A stretch of 64,000 nt of DNA from Pseudoscleropodium purum (lineage: Eukaryota > Streptophyta > Bryopsida > Hypnales > Brachytheciaceae). The stretch is from assembly GCA_963969395.1 (NCBI GenBank), contig OZ017797.1:7254001-7318000 (forward strand), written 5' to 3'. The translations under genes were made by a program, and so were the position numbers. The notes under the pieces are model-generated. The model was given only the letters and a program-made list of their open reading frames with translations, did no database searches and was not told the DNA's origin. Below, in pieces: positions 12,256 to 24,560 of the stretch. Positions within the stretch are counted from its first letter, which is position 1; the number at the start of each line of letters is the position of its first letter.

Positions 12256-13079
12256 CCCTCATTGTCCTACAATTTACCTCAATTCTAAGGTCATTGTCTA
12301 TGGGTAGGGTGAATTGATTTGTCTTTATTGCCTTACAATTTACCTTAGTCCTAATAAGATGATCATCAATAATCAGGGTAAATTGACTAGGTCTTGTTGC
12401 CCTATAGTTCAAGGTGGGCACCCCAAAGTGCACCACTAACCCAAAACTATGATTCTTGCACTAGGTATGTAGATAACCGAATAGGATTAAATTTTGTAAA
12501 TTTTTGGAGCTAATAGGAGGGTATTTTGGAGTTTTTTGATAGTGAATTGTCTTTCATCATATCCAATTCAAGTTGTTTGATCATTTGTTTAATTCTATTT
12601 GAGGTCTTTTTGTTGCTTAGTTGGATTGTTTTTCAAGCAGGAGTGAATGTCATGGTTTGGTGAATGTCCCAAGTTGAGAGGTAGGTAGTGAAGTCCAATT
12701 TGGTATATAGTGGATAGGTAGTAAGTTGACTTCCAATTGAAAAGGATGCCTTGTGATTTACCAATGTTAGTTGATTTTTGAATTTCGTTGCGTCTTTTAA
12801 GATCCACTTTGGTAGTGGATTGGGTTAGCTATTGTTCTCTCTAAATTGGTAGGCTCACCAGGAAGTCCTATTAGGTCTTGAATTAGATTCATTTTTTCTC
12901 ATCCGCAACAAGTGAAGCTAGTGTACATCCTAATCGGTGAGGCTACATAATTTCATTTGTTTTATGTGTTTGCGTGTGTGATTGAGTGAGAGAGTGTATT
13001 GTCCAAATTGGAATGTTTTCGTATGTGTGCTAATTGTTGGTTGAAAGTGACGTTTGTGTCTGTGATTTTGAAGTGGAAT

Positions 13080-14530
13080 GATGGTCAAGTCAGAAGTGCA
13101 TAGAAGTTGAACAATCTACAGTGTGAGCGGAGAAGTGAAAATGGAGCTTAGTTGAAGTTGTGAAGATTTGCAAAGTCCTAATTGGAATTTATAGAGTAAT
13201 GAGAATAGAATGTACTAATTGGAGAAGATGATCACAACTCAACTCCTAAATGCCCAAGCCTTTTCAGGTGTGTTTTGACTATAAAAAAAGACTATGGGCT
13301 TGTAGTTAACCTTAATGAAGTAAATTGTGTTTTTTTTTCAAAATCTAACTGTATAGATGTTTAAAGAGCTTACTTATTAGTATGTCCACCAATTTTGAGT
13401 GAAAAAATGCATAGGAGTTGTGAGATTGTAACAAGAGAAATGTACATCATCTAATTTTAGTATGATGCCCCTCCCCATAATGTTTCAAAAATTTGCACAT
13501 AAATTTATTTTAGAATTAGAACTGACATGAACAACTACAAATTGTGTTAGCACACTAGAATGCACTTTCAAAAAATTTAACTTCACATGAAAACCTATCA
13601 AATTCACTACACAATCTACCTTGCAATTGTTGAAATGCAATTTTTTCTTAAAGTATAAATTGCAAATAACTCTAAATCAACACTTGCATGTTAAAATTTT
13701 TGATGGTAAAAATCATGAAAACACTAAGCTCTTTCCATTGGGACCATTTTTAAATCAAAAGGATAAGTACAAGTTTTTAGATCTCAAATCAAGTGAAATT
13801 GGCAAAGTTGGGAAAATGAAGAAAAATTAGCAAGCTTTATTCTACCACTAATGGACATACATGGCTTTAAAGACCCCCAAAAATTAAACGTTCAACTTTT
13901 TCAGTGAAAAATGAAAGTTTTTCAATAGTTAACCCTAAAAACTTCCCCCAAAAAATTTTAAAACAATTATACGAATTTAACTACCCATCCCTAAATGAGC
14001 TTGAAAGTTCAGATCAACCATATATGGTCGATCAGGCAATTAGGGGTTAATAGATAGATCATGAATTTTGATTATGAGGAGAATTGTTAAATCTATAATG
14101 GTGATTTGAAAATTTGTTTAGATCACCGAATTTGGAAATTAATATGAATATAATTGTAGCCAAATTGGTGTAGTGTGACTTGTATGATGAGTGATAAATC
14201 TAAGTGTATGTGGAATTTCTAAAGATGAAACCTAATTGTGTGAATGTTATGAGATTTCTATGCTATTCTAAATTGTTGATGCGCCTAGTTGGAAATTTAT
14301 GAGTTTATCTTTGGGGTATTGATTAGTCCAAGTTGAATTTTGAAGTTTGTATGTTTGTTAATTATGAATCCAAGTTGGGTTTGTGGTGTCATTGTAATAA
14401 TGTTTTTGGTGATGAAATTCCAAATTGGATTAACCTATTAATATAGATTTCCTATTTGATCGTCTCCTTGGAACAAACTTATTATACTAATAGGATAATT
14501 TCTAAATAGGTCATTATACTCCTTCAACAA
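13080..14530 (+). repeat. Dispersed repeat X, copy 1, interrupted by family A copy 2
   Basis: The flanks 13080-13238 and 14051-14530 match 49350-50510 in the same order. Shared phrases include CTACAGTGTGAGC, AGATTTGCAAA, TCCTAATTGGAATTT, TAGATAGATCA and CCAAATTGG. The repeat is rich in GTG and AATTGG. No protein domain is seen, and it may be a decayed LTR or other retroelement fragment. The sequence between the two flanks is the inserted element at 13243-14046. Confidence 0.65.
13243..14046 (-). mobile_element. TTAA-flanked MITE, family A copy 2
   Basis: This is an inverted copy of the 7244-8041 element, about 804 bp. Its left end CTCCTAAATGCCCAAGCC mirrors the right end of copy 1. Its right end ...GGCAATTAGGGG is followed by TTAA (14047-14050). 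On the left the duplication reads TCAA, one change from TTAA. It sits inside repeat X, and the other copy of repeat X has a single TTAA at the same place (49528-49531). Confidence 0.8.
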
Positions 14531-14559
14531 GGTACATCTCCAAGGTCGTCATCAATGGC

Positions 14560-14810
14560 CAAGGTGAATTGATATAGCCTCATTGCCTTACAATTTACCT
14601 TTAGGGAAAACACTAGAATTTTTTCTTTGAAATACATAATAAAATTTGGAATTCGTATTTGCAATCAAAGGCCCCTAAAGGCCCAAATTAGTTTAGAAAG
14701 GAAAAGAAATACAAAAAAACATGGCACAAAATAGGGGGCAATTTTTTACATTTATCCTCAGTTGGGACAATGAGGAAGGCAAATCTCCTTGGCCAATTGC
14801 TAAGGTAATC
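14560..14810 (+). repeat. Dispersed CAAAATAGGGG-type repeat
   Basis: This carries the ordered phrases GGCCAAGGTGAATTGA, TTTGCAATCAAAGGCCCCT, GGCACAAAATAGGGGGCAA and ACATTTATCCTCAG. It has no coding content. Confidence 0.65.
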
Positions 14811-16893
14811 TACAATTTGTCCCTCTAAATAAAACTTCTAATTTTTCACCGGTTTATAATTAGGACTTGAAATTTTTGTCATTGGAAGTGCATCCCAAAG
14901 TTCTTTGATTAGAAACAAAAAATTTAAATTTAGACAATGGAAAAAATAAGCATTTCAAAAGGTAGCTAAATGACAAAAGGTATAGAGGTTTAGGCAAATC
15001 ATGGGTACCATGAACATTGCATAGTACTCCAATGCATATCCTTAGTGCAATGTGCATTCATAAATGTGATTTGTGCAAACCTCTAAATTTTTTGTCATTT
15101 TGCTAACTTTCAAAGCAATTATTTTTGTTTTTTTATGTATAAATTTGAGTTTTCTTGTACATATTCAAAGTACCTTGGGATCCACTTCCAATGATTGATA
15201 CTTCAAGTTCTAATTATAAATTGGTAAAAATAATCGTATTTAGAAGGGCAAATTTCAAAGTGCATTGAGGATGACCTAAGCCCTCAACCATCCATTGGGT
15301 GTAGATGATGAATGCTGTGAAAAGTACACTTCATCCAATTGTAATTCATTTGAAGAAGCTTTGAAAAACTTCATGCACGCCATATTTATTAATAGAGAGA
15401 AGTAAGATTGTTTTACACAATTTAATTACATAAAAAAAGTTTTAGAAATTTCAATTCTTTGTTGATAAAATATTTCAAAAATAACTTTATTATCTTTAGG
15501 TCAAGCACATGGGAAGAGGTTTTGTTGAGAGCATGTTCACCCAAGCCTTTTTTATTTTATTAATTTTGGACAATGCCTTGAGTTCCTTTGGTTAGATGTA
15601 TGAAGACATCTTCATCCTTATTAATGGTAGAAATATGAAAATTTAGACAAAAACTTAATTATTTGATTCAAAATAGCTACATTCACTTAAAAAAACAATA
15701 TCATCGTAAGAGTTTGTAGCAATTTGATAGTCTTATCCACTAACAAAGAAAGAAGAGACTTCTCTCCAAATATTCCACCCAAATCATTGTGTATCACTTG
15801 AGCAAATTATTGCTCAAACAAATACCCTACTTCAACTTAAAATGACAACATATCAATATGGTCATCAACCATGTAATTATTTCTTAATTAGATGAATATG
15901 TGCAATTCTTTATTCCCACTAAATGTTGAGAGTTATCTATTACATTATTTTAAAACTTTGAATCTTTTTAGGGTTAAAGGCTAAAGGCTAGTGATAAGGC
16001 AAAGCCACCAATTAGTATATTGAAATCCAACAACTCGGTTTGTAAGCCTAAAAATGCGAGCCTATGAGCATTGAACTTGGGTATAACTATAGAAGGTGCC
16101 TATAATATGGGTGCCTAGACTCACATGCTAACAACTTTGATTGAAATCTAATGAAATTGAAAAAAAAAAAAATTCAATTTTAAAACTTCAATGAAATAAT
16201 CAATCAAAATATCAATAATTTTTTTATATAGAGTTCAAATTTTAAAAAAACAACTAAAGTATGTACTTTAGTAGATACATGAAATTCCAAATAAATCATT
16301 AAGAAGGATAATTATTAGAGATGTTAAAAAACTATTAGTAATACTAGGCATATAATTTTGTTTAGTACTTCAATTATCAAAGTTTCAATCCCTATTTCAT
16401 TTACATAATTATTTTTGGTATGCTTACTCCTAATAAATAATTACCATCGTAGTCAATATTTCCAAAAATGTAAAGATGTATTATGCAATGCAATTTCAAA
16501 AATATGCTAATCGTCATTTTCATTCAAAAGCTATAAAAAAAAACATTTAGTTATAATATTCATTTCGTTAGATCTAGCATTGCATAAACTAATTTCAAAG
16601 TTGGTAGCTTTTTAATTTGGTTGGAACTAGTTTAGTTGATATTTTCTGAATATTGAGAAATATATGACTTTTCAATATTGAAGAGTATAGATTCAATGAA
16701 AGTGTCAAATTGAATCCATCTTTTTCTATCTTGCATCTGAACCTTGAATACTCATATACAAAGTATGTTATCAAGAAGTGCCACAAGTTTTTAAAAACAA
16801 GCAATGAGACTTGAAGAGTATCTTAAGATATAATATAATTTTTTTAAATGTAAAACATTACAAATCATTTCAAATTATAAAAATGAAGAACGA

Positions 16894-17123
16894 CATTAGA
16901 GGATTTCTGGGGGGTTGGGAGGGTCGTTTCAAGTAGGTGGTGTCCCACAATTCTGGTGAATGGCTGTTGCCAAAAAAATTTCGAAAAAAAAAATCATTCT
17001 TGAAATGAAAAAAGAAGTTGAATTTTTTTTATTTTTTTTCAAATGTGGCAATAGGGCAATTCTTACAATTTGGGAATTGTCGGGAACTCATAGCCCTCCC
17101 AAAGTTTAGAAACTCCTCTAATG
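16894..17123. mobile_element. CATTAGA-ended MITE, copy 4
   Basis: The left end is CATTAGAGGATTTCTGGGGG and the right end is AAAGTTTAGAAACTCCTCTAATG. Subterminal TGGGAGGGTCGTTTCAAG pairs with the family's usual right-hand phrase, and CATAGCCCTCCC is present on the right. At about 230 bp it is the shortest copy here. Confidence 0.8.
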
Positions 17124-18880
17124 AGACAAATGTTTTGTGAATATCTACACGCCAATGTCATTCAATAGCTTGACCAATTAATCTTAATGCAAGGTCATCA
17201 CAAAGGCATGCACCATGGACATAATGTTCCACATTTTGTCCAAAATTTTGTATTACATTGTCTTGATGATCAAGGCACATGACTATATGCATCAAAGACA
17301 TGAAGTTCATTTTGTTCTCCAAAATTGGTTTGAGGAACAATTTTCTTTGGACTTCAATATTTTTGATACCATACTAAAAATTTTCAACATTTCTAAATTC
17401 CAAAACCTTCAATCAATTGTTAGAGAGGTAAAAAGACACATAGGTGTCTAAAAGGTTGAATATTATTATTTTTTGCATTTATTGGGCAATTTAAGGATAT
17501 ATTGTTATCTACAGAATTGTCTTTAGATATATTAGATATTATAATGACATCTTTGTAATAGATTTCTTTGGGTTCCACTTTCAATATACATATAAAATTT
17601 TCATTGGTCTCGAGCAATGTGATGGCCTATTTGGTTTATATAATTCCTCTTTTGGATTAGAGTTCATTGCAAATTTTCAAGATGAAAAGTATATGAAGTA
17701 AAATAAGAAAATGAAATAAATTAAAAGGGATTTTGTAAGCAATCTATTTTTATTCTTGACCTTCGAAATAGACTCTTTTTTAGTTGCTCCTTCTAGAAAT
17801 AACTCAAAATATATCATTTCTTGTTTTGTAAACCATAACATATTTAGCATCCTTTGACATGTTATATACCAATTAAGCCCTAATGTTATTAGGATTTATA
17901 CAACATTAATGTAAACATATTAATGAATACACTAAGACTACACTTCTCTTCATGCTATAGGTAGAAAAGTGTTGATCAATGAACAAATGTTCAAATTTCA
18001 AACAAAGAACAAATACAAACATGTCCCAAACACATAGTGACAATCATATATTTTCAAACATCAAAATATTTATAGATTCTTGTGTTTATTTTTGTACGTT
18101 TGCATTGTATTGATTTTCAAAATTTTTACTTTTCAAACAGTCTATGGTTCAAGGTGTACAAGTAAGTTTGACCTCAAAAAATAACTTTTTTCATCCAAAA
18201 TACAACCCTCCAAAAATGGCTCAAATAAATAAGATATAATTTTAAAGAATCACCATAATTTAAACTTAAAGACTTTTTAAAAAAAATAAAAATTGCACAT
18301 ATACAATTTGTAATCAATTTTAGGTTTCAAATTCAACTCAAAACCATCACTAATTGTAGTAGTTGATTTAAGGATATGTATACAATCCATGAATTATATT
18401 TTTCATTTTTGGTTTGAAAATTTATCATTAAATTATTCTCCTATGTTGCATTTAATAATACATTTTCAAAATTTGGGAATTTGGACTACTCCCTTGTTGT
18501 TAATGATGCTATTATGTGTGTGTAGAGACATAAGTCTATGAGCCTTGAAATTAGTTTTAGATTTGTATCTACAATCTTTTGTAGCTATTTATAACATGTG
18601 TGCCTATAATACAAGTACACTATAACATGAAAAGACTTTATAATATAACATAGACACCTGTAATAATAGAAGACGTATATAATATAAACTCCTAAATTCA
18701 TAGGTTCAAAAATTCTATGCTTACGTACTAGCTCTATGCTTTGTTGTCTATGACAATTTTACGATTTTACTCACTTGGATGCTTTGGGGGAAAAATGTTT
18801 AGACATACCACATAAGCTTTGATTTTTTATAATTGCTAACTCTATGCTATTTTGAATCCCAAAATTGCAATAAAAAAAAG

Positions 18881-20114
18881 AAGTAAAACTCACTTTCAGG
18901 TTCCCACATATCCATCGACGCCGCTGTTTTTCATCCATTCATCCGCTTTCCTTTCGCACGATAGTACTCTCCGCAAACGACGAACTCGCTTTCGCCCTGG
19001 TCAAGTTTCGGAGGCAAAAGACTCCCAACGCTGGTCCCCCGCCACGAGAAATTCCTCGCCTTAGCCACTCATGCAGGTGATGTGGTGTGGCCCTCCTTCA
19101 TTCCCCAAGAACGGCGAAGTCCTTGCGTCGTGCAGCACATGGTGGCATTGGTGGCTGTGGCGCAGAAGCCAAGTCGGAGCTTCCGTCATTTCAGCGTCCG
19201 CCATTTCCACACTCGAAGAAAAGTTGGTTGCGTATGTTACTATACAGTCGGAGCTTCGTGGCCATAGACTCTCAATCATGTGGTGGTGGGGATTACCTGT
19301 ACTCCTCCTAGCTACTCCATAGCACCGTGACGTTATTTAAATATTGACTGAATTTCAACAGTCGTCGTCTTCGTCTTCGTCGTCTACCTTTAGGTCTTTC
19401 GAAACGTCCGTGCCGTTTTCAGTTAACCGTTTTAGTCACTTTTCAAGATTTCATCGTTGTCGGTCGTTTTGGTAATTTTGGTAATAAATTAATGCTTACG
19501 AGACTGGACATGTACTTTCCCCTGTATGATCTCGGGCGGGATAGGTTTTGGTGTGCGTGCCTGGCGGTTATGGCTTGTTATTATGGCTTGCTCTTGAACA
19601 TTGTTGTTTGTTGTATCGTCGTATCTTGGGAATCAGGCGGCGGGGATAGGTTGTGGCTTATTTTCTTTCTTGGATTTTGAATATCCGAGTGCGTTTTTAC
19701 GCAGAATTATTGCAGCCGGATCTCTTCGGAAGACGCCGTGAGAATTAGCGCTGGAACATTTCTTTAACATTGTCGGCACACCGTGCAATCAGGCTGCAGG
19801 GATCTCGCATTGGACTTCCTTGATGAATTTGCAATTTGATTTATTGTAGTTTGATCTCTTCGGAGTCTGTTGTGAGAAAGAGCGCCGGAATCATCTTCAT
19901 AGTTGTTGCGGAAATGCTTGCCCTCTTGGTGTTGAGGAGGGAATTGAACATCTGTTTTTTTGGAATTTCGAATAAGGATTTGTTTGTATTCTGGACATTT
20001 TACTGAATGGTTTACATCTCTGTTCCAGTATTCCGATGAATGCTTTTGATTGAGAGGTTTGAATCCTATTTCAAGTGGTACATCTTCATTGAAGCATTAC
20101 ACAGCGCAGTTACG
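18881..20114 (+). other. 5' leader/promoter region of the PAS-receiver gene
   Basis: GC content rises sharply near 18.9 kb, where the AT-rich spacer stops. Short overlapping open frames at 19.07-19.32 kb in all three frames are typical of non-coding GC-richer sequence. The coding start at 20115 follows a plausible splice acceptor (CACAGCGCAG, ending about 20110), so the leader probably contains at least one intron. The transcription start is not defined. Confidence 0.45.
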
Positions 20115-23100
20115 ATGCGAAGGACGTCGACTTCGACACTCGGGCACCCCAGGGCCGTCGTGATGCCTGGGGTTGTGGTGATGCCGTTGACTGCACCAGA
20201 CAGGCTGCGCATGTACCGTCGATGTTTTCACGAGCTGGAAGAGCAGCTGGTGATGCTCCAAGCTGAAGGCCGAGAGGCAGAAGTGCGAATTTTAAAGGTT
20301 GAGTTGCGTTTCTTGGAGGAACTCATCATGGTCTTCACCGAACTTAACCCCATCCCCCCTAACAAACAGTCAGTAATTAGACCTTTTTTAATCATCAACC
20401 CGTAAACCTAATATCCTTGTCATCGTTTGAAGAGCATTGTTTTGTCTGGTTTAGCAATCTTCGTGGGAGAGTGATCTGCAGCTTGTCAGAGCGGCTACAG
20501 GTTATTGTGGGAGAGGGGAAGGCTTTTGCTAAACTTTCGATTCCTGGTGGACGTCTTGTATTGCGTCTCACATTACTCTCACTTGCACAGTTGCATTCGT
20601 GACACATGTGCAACCTTTCATTCAGACTTTCTTCCCTGTTGCATGGTTTAATTCCCTCATGCCATAGAATGATGAGAGAATCGTTGAAGCCTTACAAAGA
20701 TATATTGCAATATCCTAAAAAAAATTGCCAGGGTCGAAACTGACGGGCATAATTGTTTGGACCATAATTTTGAGAGGCGTGCAGATTACTCACCCCTGAG
20801 GTGTGGATGGCGGATGCTGCAGTAGAGGGATTGGATCTTTCATTAGTTACTGATATACTCATGCTCAGTGCTACTTCGCCTTGGACTGTATACATCGCTG
20901 ACCGCAGCCAGGTCCATCTCATACCACGTAATAACCAATGCAAACCCTATAACGACTAAAATCTTCCATTACACAACTTCATGATATCACATGCAACAAA
21001 ATACGAGATACCCTTTGAACTTTCCTATTCGTTTGCAACTGTCTTGTTCATTGTTTGCGTTAGGTGGAACAAGGTTTTAACATAGACTAGTGTCGAATTG
21101 CTTGGACAGTGGCTGCTGTGCTTTGTGTCTCCTAGCGTTAAGCGGACGACGGGTTGGACGTCAAAAGAGCTTCTTGGCACAGCTGCTTGGGGTGCCTGCC
21201 ACTCTGACGATGTCCCCGTAGTCCAGCGTGTAATTCTCAAAACAGATTCTCCTATGAATTTCGGTACGATTTGAGACTGAATCCAGGCGGATGCAGGTTT
21301 GTTTCTTCGAGCTGATCGTCGGGTTTCTCTTCTGCAGATGTTGCACCTAAGAGACAGTGAACTTTCTGGAGGTAGTGTGATATACAGGCGGTTGAGGAAA
21401 GACCGTTCTTATGTTACAGTGCAGGCAACGGGCCGAGCTGTTGGCACAAGGTATTTGGTGTCCTGGCAGATATTAGACACGCGTCAAGTAGGGCCCCTTG
21501 GTTCACCCCAACTCTGAATTTGTTTCAGTATTGATTAATTCGCCCAAGCATCTTCTAATTTTGAAGTTCATCAAACAGCCATTGATTTGAAAAGAGAAGT
21601 ACCGACACGGTGTCGAAATTCGATGAGACATAATACCAATTATGCCTAAAAGTTGTCACCTGGCAGGTGGTTTGCGTGGGTCGAGCAAGACATTCTCAAT
21701 TTCTCTCCAGTGGTAAGCTGTTGCAACAAACTTTACACTAGTCAGATCGTTTGAAACGAGATGTGATCCAGGGTTGATTTGACTCTTCCTTGAGTTTGAG
21801 AACGGACCTCTATTCAACCCTACAAATGTCTACATCTTGTCAGACTCATCAGGAAGAGCTACAAGCAAACCAGTCCAAAGGAGCTACTAGAGGTTCAAAG
21901 CTAGTTGAAGGAGACATCCCTGTAGCCATTCGACCACGGAGACAATCCGCACCCTGGAGTGGTCCATCTGAGGTTCCGAATCCAAATTGGGATCCAGTTG
22001 GTGGAGGCAATAAACCGATTATTCCAGCCATTACCACTGCTTCATTACTCCCGCTTAACAAGGCCAATGGGCCGCGAGTATCAAGTCTTGACGAAGCCGT
22101 CATGTTAAAGTCGATAACATCACCAGGGGAAGTCTACATTCTTGAGGTATGAATGCCTCGTGGAACGTCTTTCTGTCACTGAATTTCTACTATTGTTACC
22201 TTTGACTGTCATATATTCAAAGTTTGAAGATTGCTGATGGTTCAGTTGATTCATATTCAGGAGTATTTATGGTCAGTTGATTCATTATAACTAGTAAAAC
22301 TTGAGACTGTTTTGCAGCCAGTACAGGTCCAGCTGCATCACCGATCTCAGGAAGATGTGCCGAAGATGACAGCCTTGAAGTAAGCTTTTTCGATCTACAT
22401 TACAAATTTTCAGGTTCTATTGCTTGAATTGAGAGTGTTGGGAATATTTTGGCAGTAGTATTTGCTGTATAAAAATCTGTCATTGTCTGGAAGGTGTCCT
22501 TTTTGCTGTTGACGATTTTGTCCTGATTGGTATGAGTTTTTGGTGGAATGACTGCTTGGTGCACAGTACAGAACCAGAGCAGAATGGGGCAATTCCTGCG
22601 CCAACCAGGCCCAATTACGTTGAAGGAGGAGCAACCAAGGTTGCAAAGGGTAAAGCAGTTGCACAAGAAACCATAAAAAGCCCACCAAGCTCTTCATCCA
22701 ATCAAAATCCTGATGCACCTCCATTAGACGGAATAGAGCTTCTTCAAGGCAGAAAGGTTTCCACGTTCTCTCTCTCTTAGTGAGTGTAAAGTGTCTCTCT
22801 ACGAAAAGATACATTCAAGGTTGTGAAATTTATCATGGTTCAGAGAATTTTTTGAATTTCGATGAATCTTGGTATTGTCGAATCCTCACAGTGCACTTCT
22901 TAACACCGACTGTTACATAACATTTTAGGTGTGGGTTTATAGTGTGACCCTCAAACCCATTTATATTCTGCTGCTAACAAGTATTTTTGCAGGTATTGCT
23001 GACAGAGGATGATGCAGTTAATCGCAAGGTAGGGCAACGTTTATTGCGGAGTATCAATTGCGATGTCAAAGTAGTATGCAATGGGCGGGAGGCTCTAGAT

Positions 23101-24114
23101 GAACTCTGCAAAGTACCTGCTGATCAAGAGGTGGCGACAGATGACAAGGATTTGCCCCCACAGTTCGACTTAGTGCTCATGGACCTCCAGATGCCTGTTT
23201 TGGATGGCACACACGCGGTAATAGTCTACTCTATTGAGTGTGAGTCATCCGTTCCGAGACTCATATCAATTACTATTTTGAGTAATAGAGAGGCAAATGA
23301 TTGCCAAGAAAGCTCTCAACGTCAAAAGACTATCGGTAGCCATTGAAGCGGGAAAGGTTAGTTCCCTGATTGTGCCTCTATTTGGGGAGTGGTGTACAGG
23401 TGCAGCAGTTTCGAGACTGGGAAGAATTACAAGATCCACCAAGGAAGCGTATGACAATATTTGCGCTCACTGCTAATGTTAGCGGTAAACTTCATCAAAC
23501 CACGACGTCAACTTTGTTATGATCTTAATTATTGCATCATCAGAATGCAGCTCATATCAATGGAGAATTCCATTCGGGAATGTGAGAGACTTGCTACTCA
23601 AGTCAAATGAAATACGGTTACAGAGTCCTTGCTTGTTGAGAAGATGTCGACAGATCGACCTCCTTGGCCGGTGGGGTTTTACAGCGGAAGTCCAATGCAC
23701 CTATGGAATGTTTCGGTATTCACGATGTTAGTGCGTGCGTATCTTAACTTTGAGTTATACACTTGGTTGCTCTTGGTGCAAGTATAGATGAGGTTAGAAT
23801 TATCTCCCAAGCTATATATTGACACTATACTAATGCCTGCTCCATCTCAAGCTTATACATGGACGAGAGCCACAGCTCCAAAATTTCCTGCAGTCGAACT
23901 CATTTTCTGAAACTCCTTGGACTGCACATTATTAAATTTCATTAGCTGCTCAGCCCTTGATTGTGTTGTGCTTTTGGCAGACCGTGATATGGTGAAGTGC
24001 GCCCAGAGTGGGTTCGACGAGTTCATATGCAAGCCGTTGACACTCGAGAAGCTGCTTGAGCGGCTGAAGAAAATCAACGACGATCCTGTCAACAACCGGG
24101 TGCTTGACCCTTGA
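20115..24114 (+). CDS. Coiled-coil PAS-receiver protein without a histidine kinase core
   Basis: Thirteen exons join with matching phases: 20115-20372, 20455-20500, 20823-20911, 21110-21229, 21338-21450, 21667-21712, 21844-22146, 22318-22379, 22567-22756, 22993-23217, 23291-23356, 23400-23484 and 23981-24114. They encode 578 residues. A charged, leucine-rich helix lies near 25-80. A PAS domain follows at about 102-224 (VSPSVKRTTGWTSKELLG, then HSDDVP, and WFAWVEQDI at the end). Next comes a Pro/Ser-rich linker, then a receiver domain from about 410: acid pair near 415-416, phospho-acceptor Asp near 473 (LVLMDLQMP), Thr near 530 (FALTAN) and Lys near 552 (CKPL). The receiver carries extra residues before and after the Asp. 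No H-box or ATPase domain lies between PAS and receiver. It probably accepts phosphate from a kinase and is tuned by its PAS domain (inference). The start could instead be 20040. I know no named orthologue. Confidence 0.85.
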
Positions 24115-24560
24115 GTACGAACAGGGTATTTACTCTGATTTAGAATCCCAAGCACAACGCCCTCGCACCAAATCTACTGACTATGGCATCATGTGACCTA
24201 AACTTCTTCAGACGTACAGTATTCTTAGAGCATCAGTGAAGGACGTTAACAGTTTCAATTCGTGGAACTCAGCATCACAGCTCCAATGATTACGACAAAT
24301 AAAACCCGATTAGCTTCTGTGGAAGATCGAACATTTATTCCTAGACTTTAAGTTTCACGTCTTCAATTAATCTGGCCAGTTCCTGAACGTGCTATGAGAC
24401 TAACCATCAAATTCTCCTTTTTCTAGATTTCATTGACCACGGACTTTTCGGTCGATATTTCCTTCTCCGTGCAGAGAGAGCCAGACCAATTGGCTGTCAG
24501 TAACTTCGAGTCCCTAAAGGTGAGTAACTCTACAGCACTGTACCGATACTACATGACACG
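24115..24560 (+). other. 3' region of the PAS-receiver gene with an exon-like segment at 24427-24519
   Basis: After the TGA at 24112-24114, the composition stays gene-like for about 450 bp. Inside lies a 93-bp segment, 24427-24519, preceded by a pyrimidine-rich acceptor (CTCCTTTTTCTAG) and followed by a consensus donor (AAG|GTGAGT). It is open in frame for 31 codons. It may be an untranslated or alternative 3' exon of the receiver gene, or part of an unrelated transcript. Confidence 0.4.

Larger units (their letters stand above)
6051..18880. other. AT-rich gene-free spacer with nested non-autonomous elements
   Basis: This spacer is very AT-rich and contains no recognisable gene on either strand. 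What it holds is listed separately: a 63-bp tandem duplication, an interleaved inverted repeat, two TTAA-flanked elements, four CATTAGA-ended MITEs, several copies of a repeat recognised by the phrase CACAAAATAGGGG, and simple AT runs. The remaining stretches show no structure I can name. Confidence 0.6.

Noticed and set aside
21451..21517. Read-through of PAS exon 21338 to give the ending YLVSWQILDTRQ
   Set aside because: It is open, but the following exons do not join in phase from there. The donor at 21451 gives the PAS-like ending WFAWVEQDI and keeps every later junction in frame.
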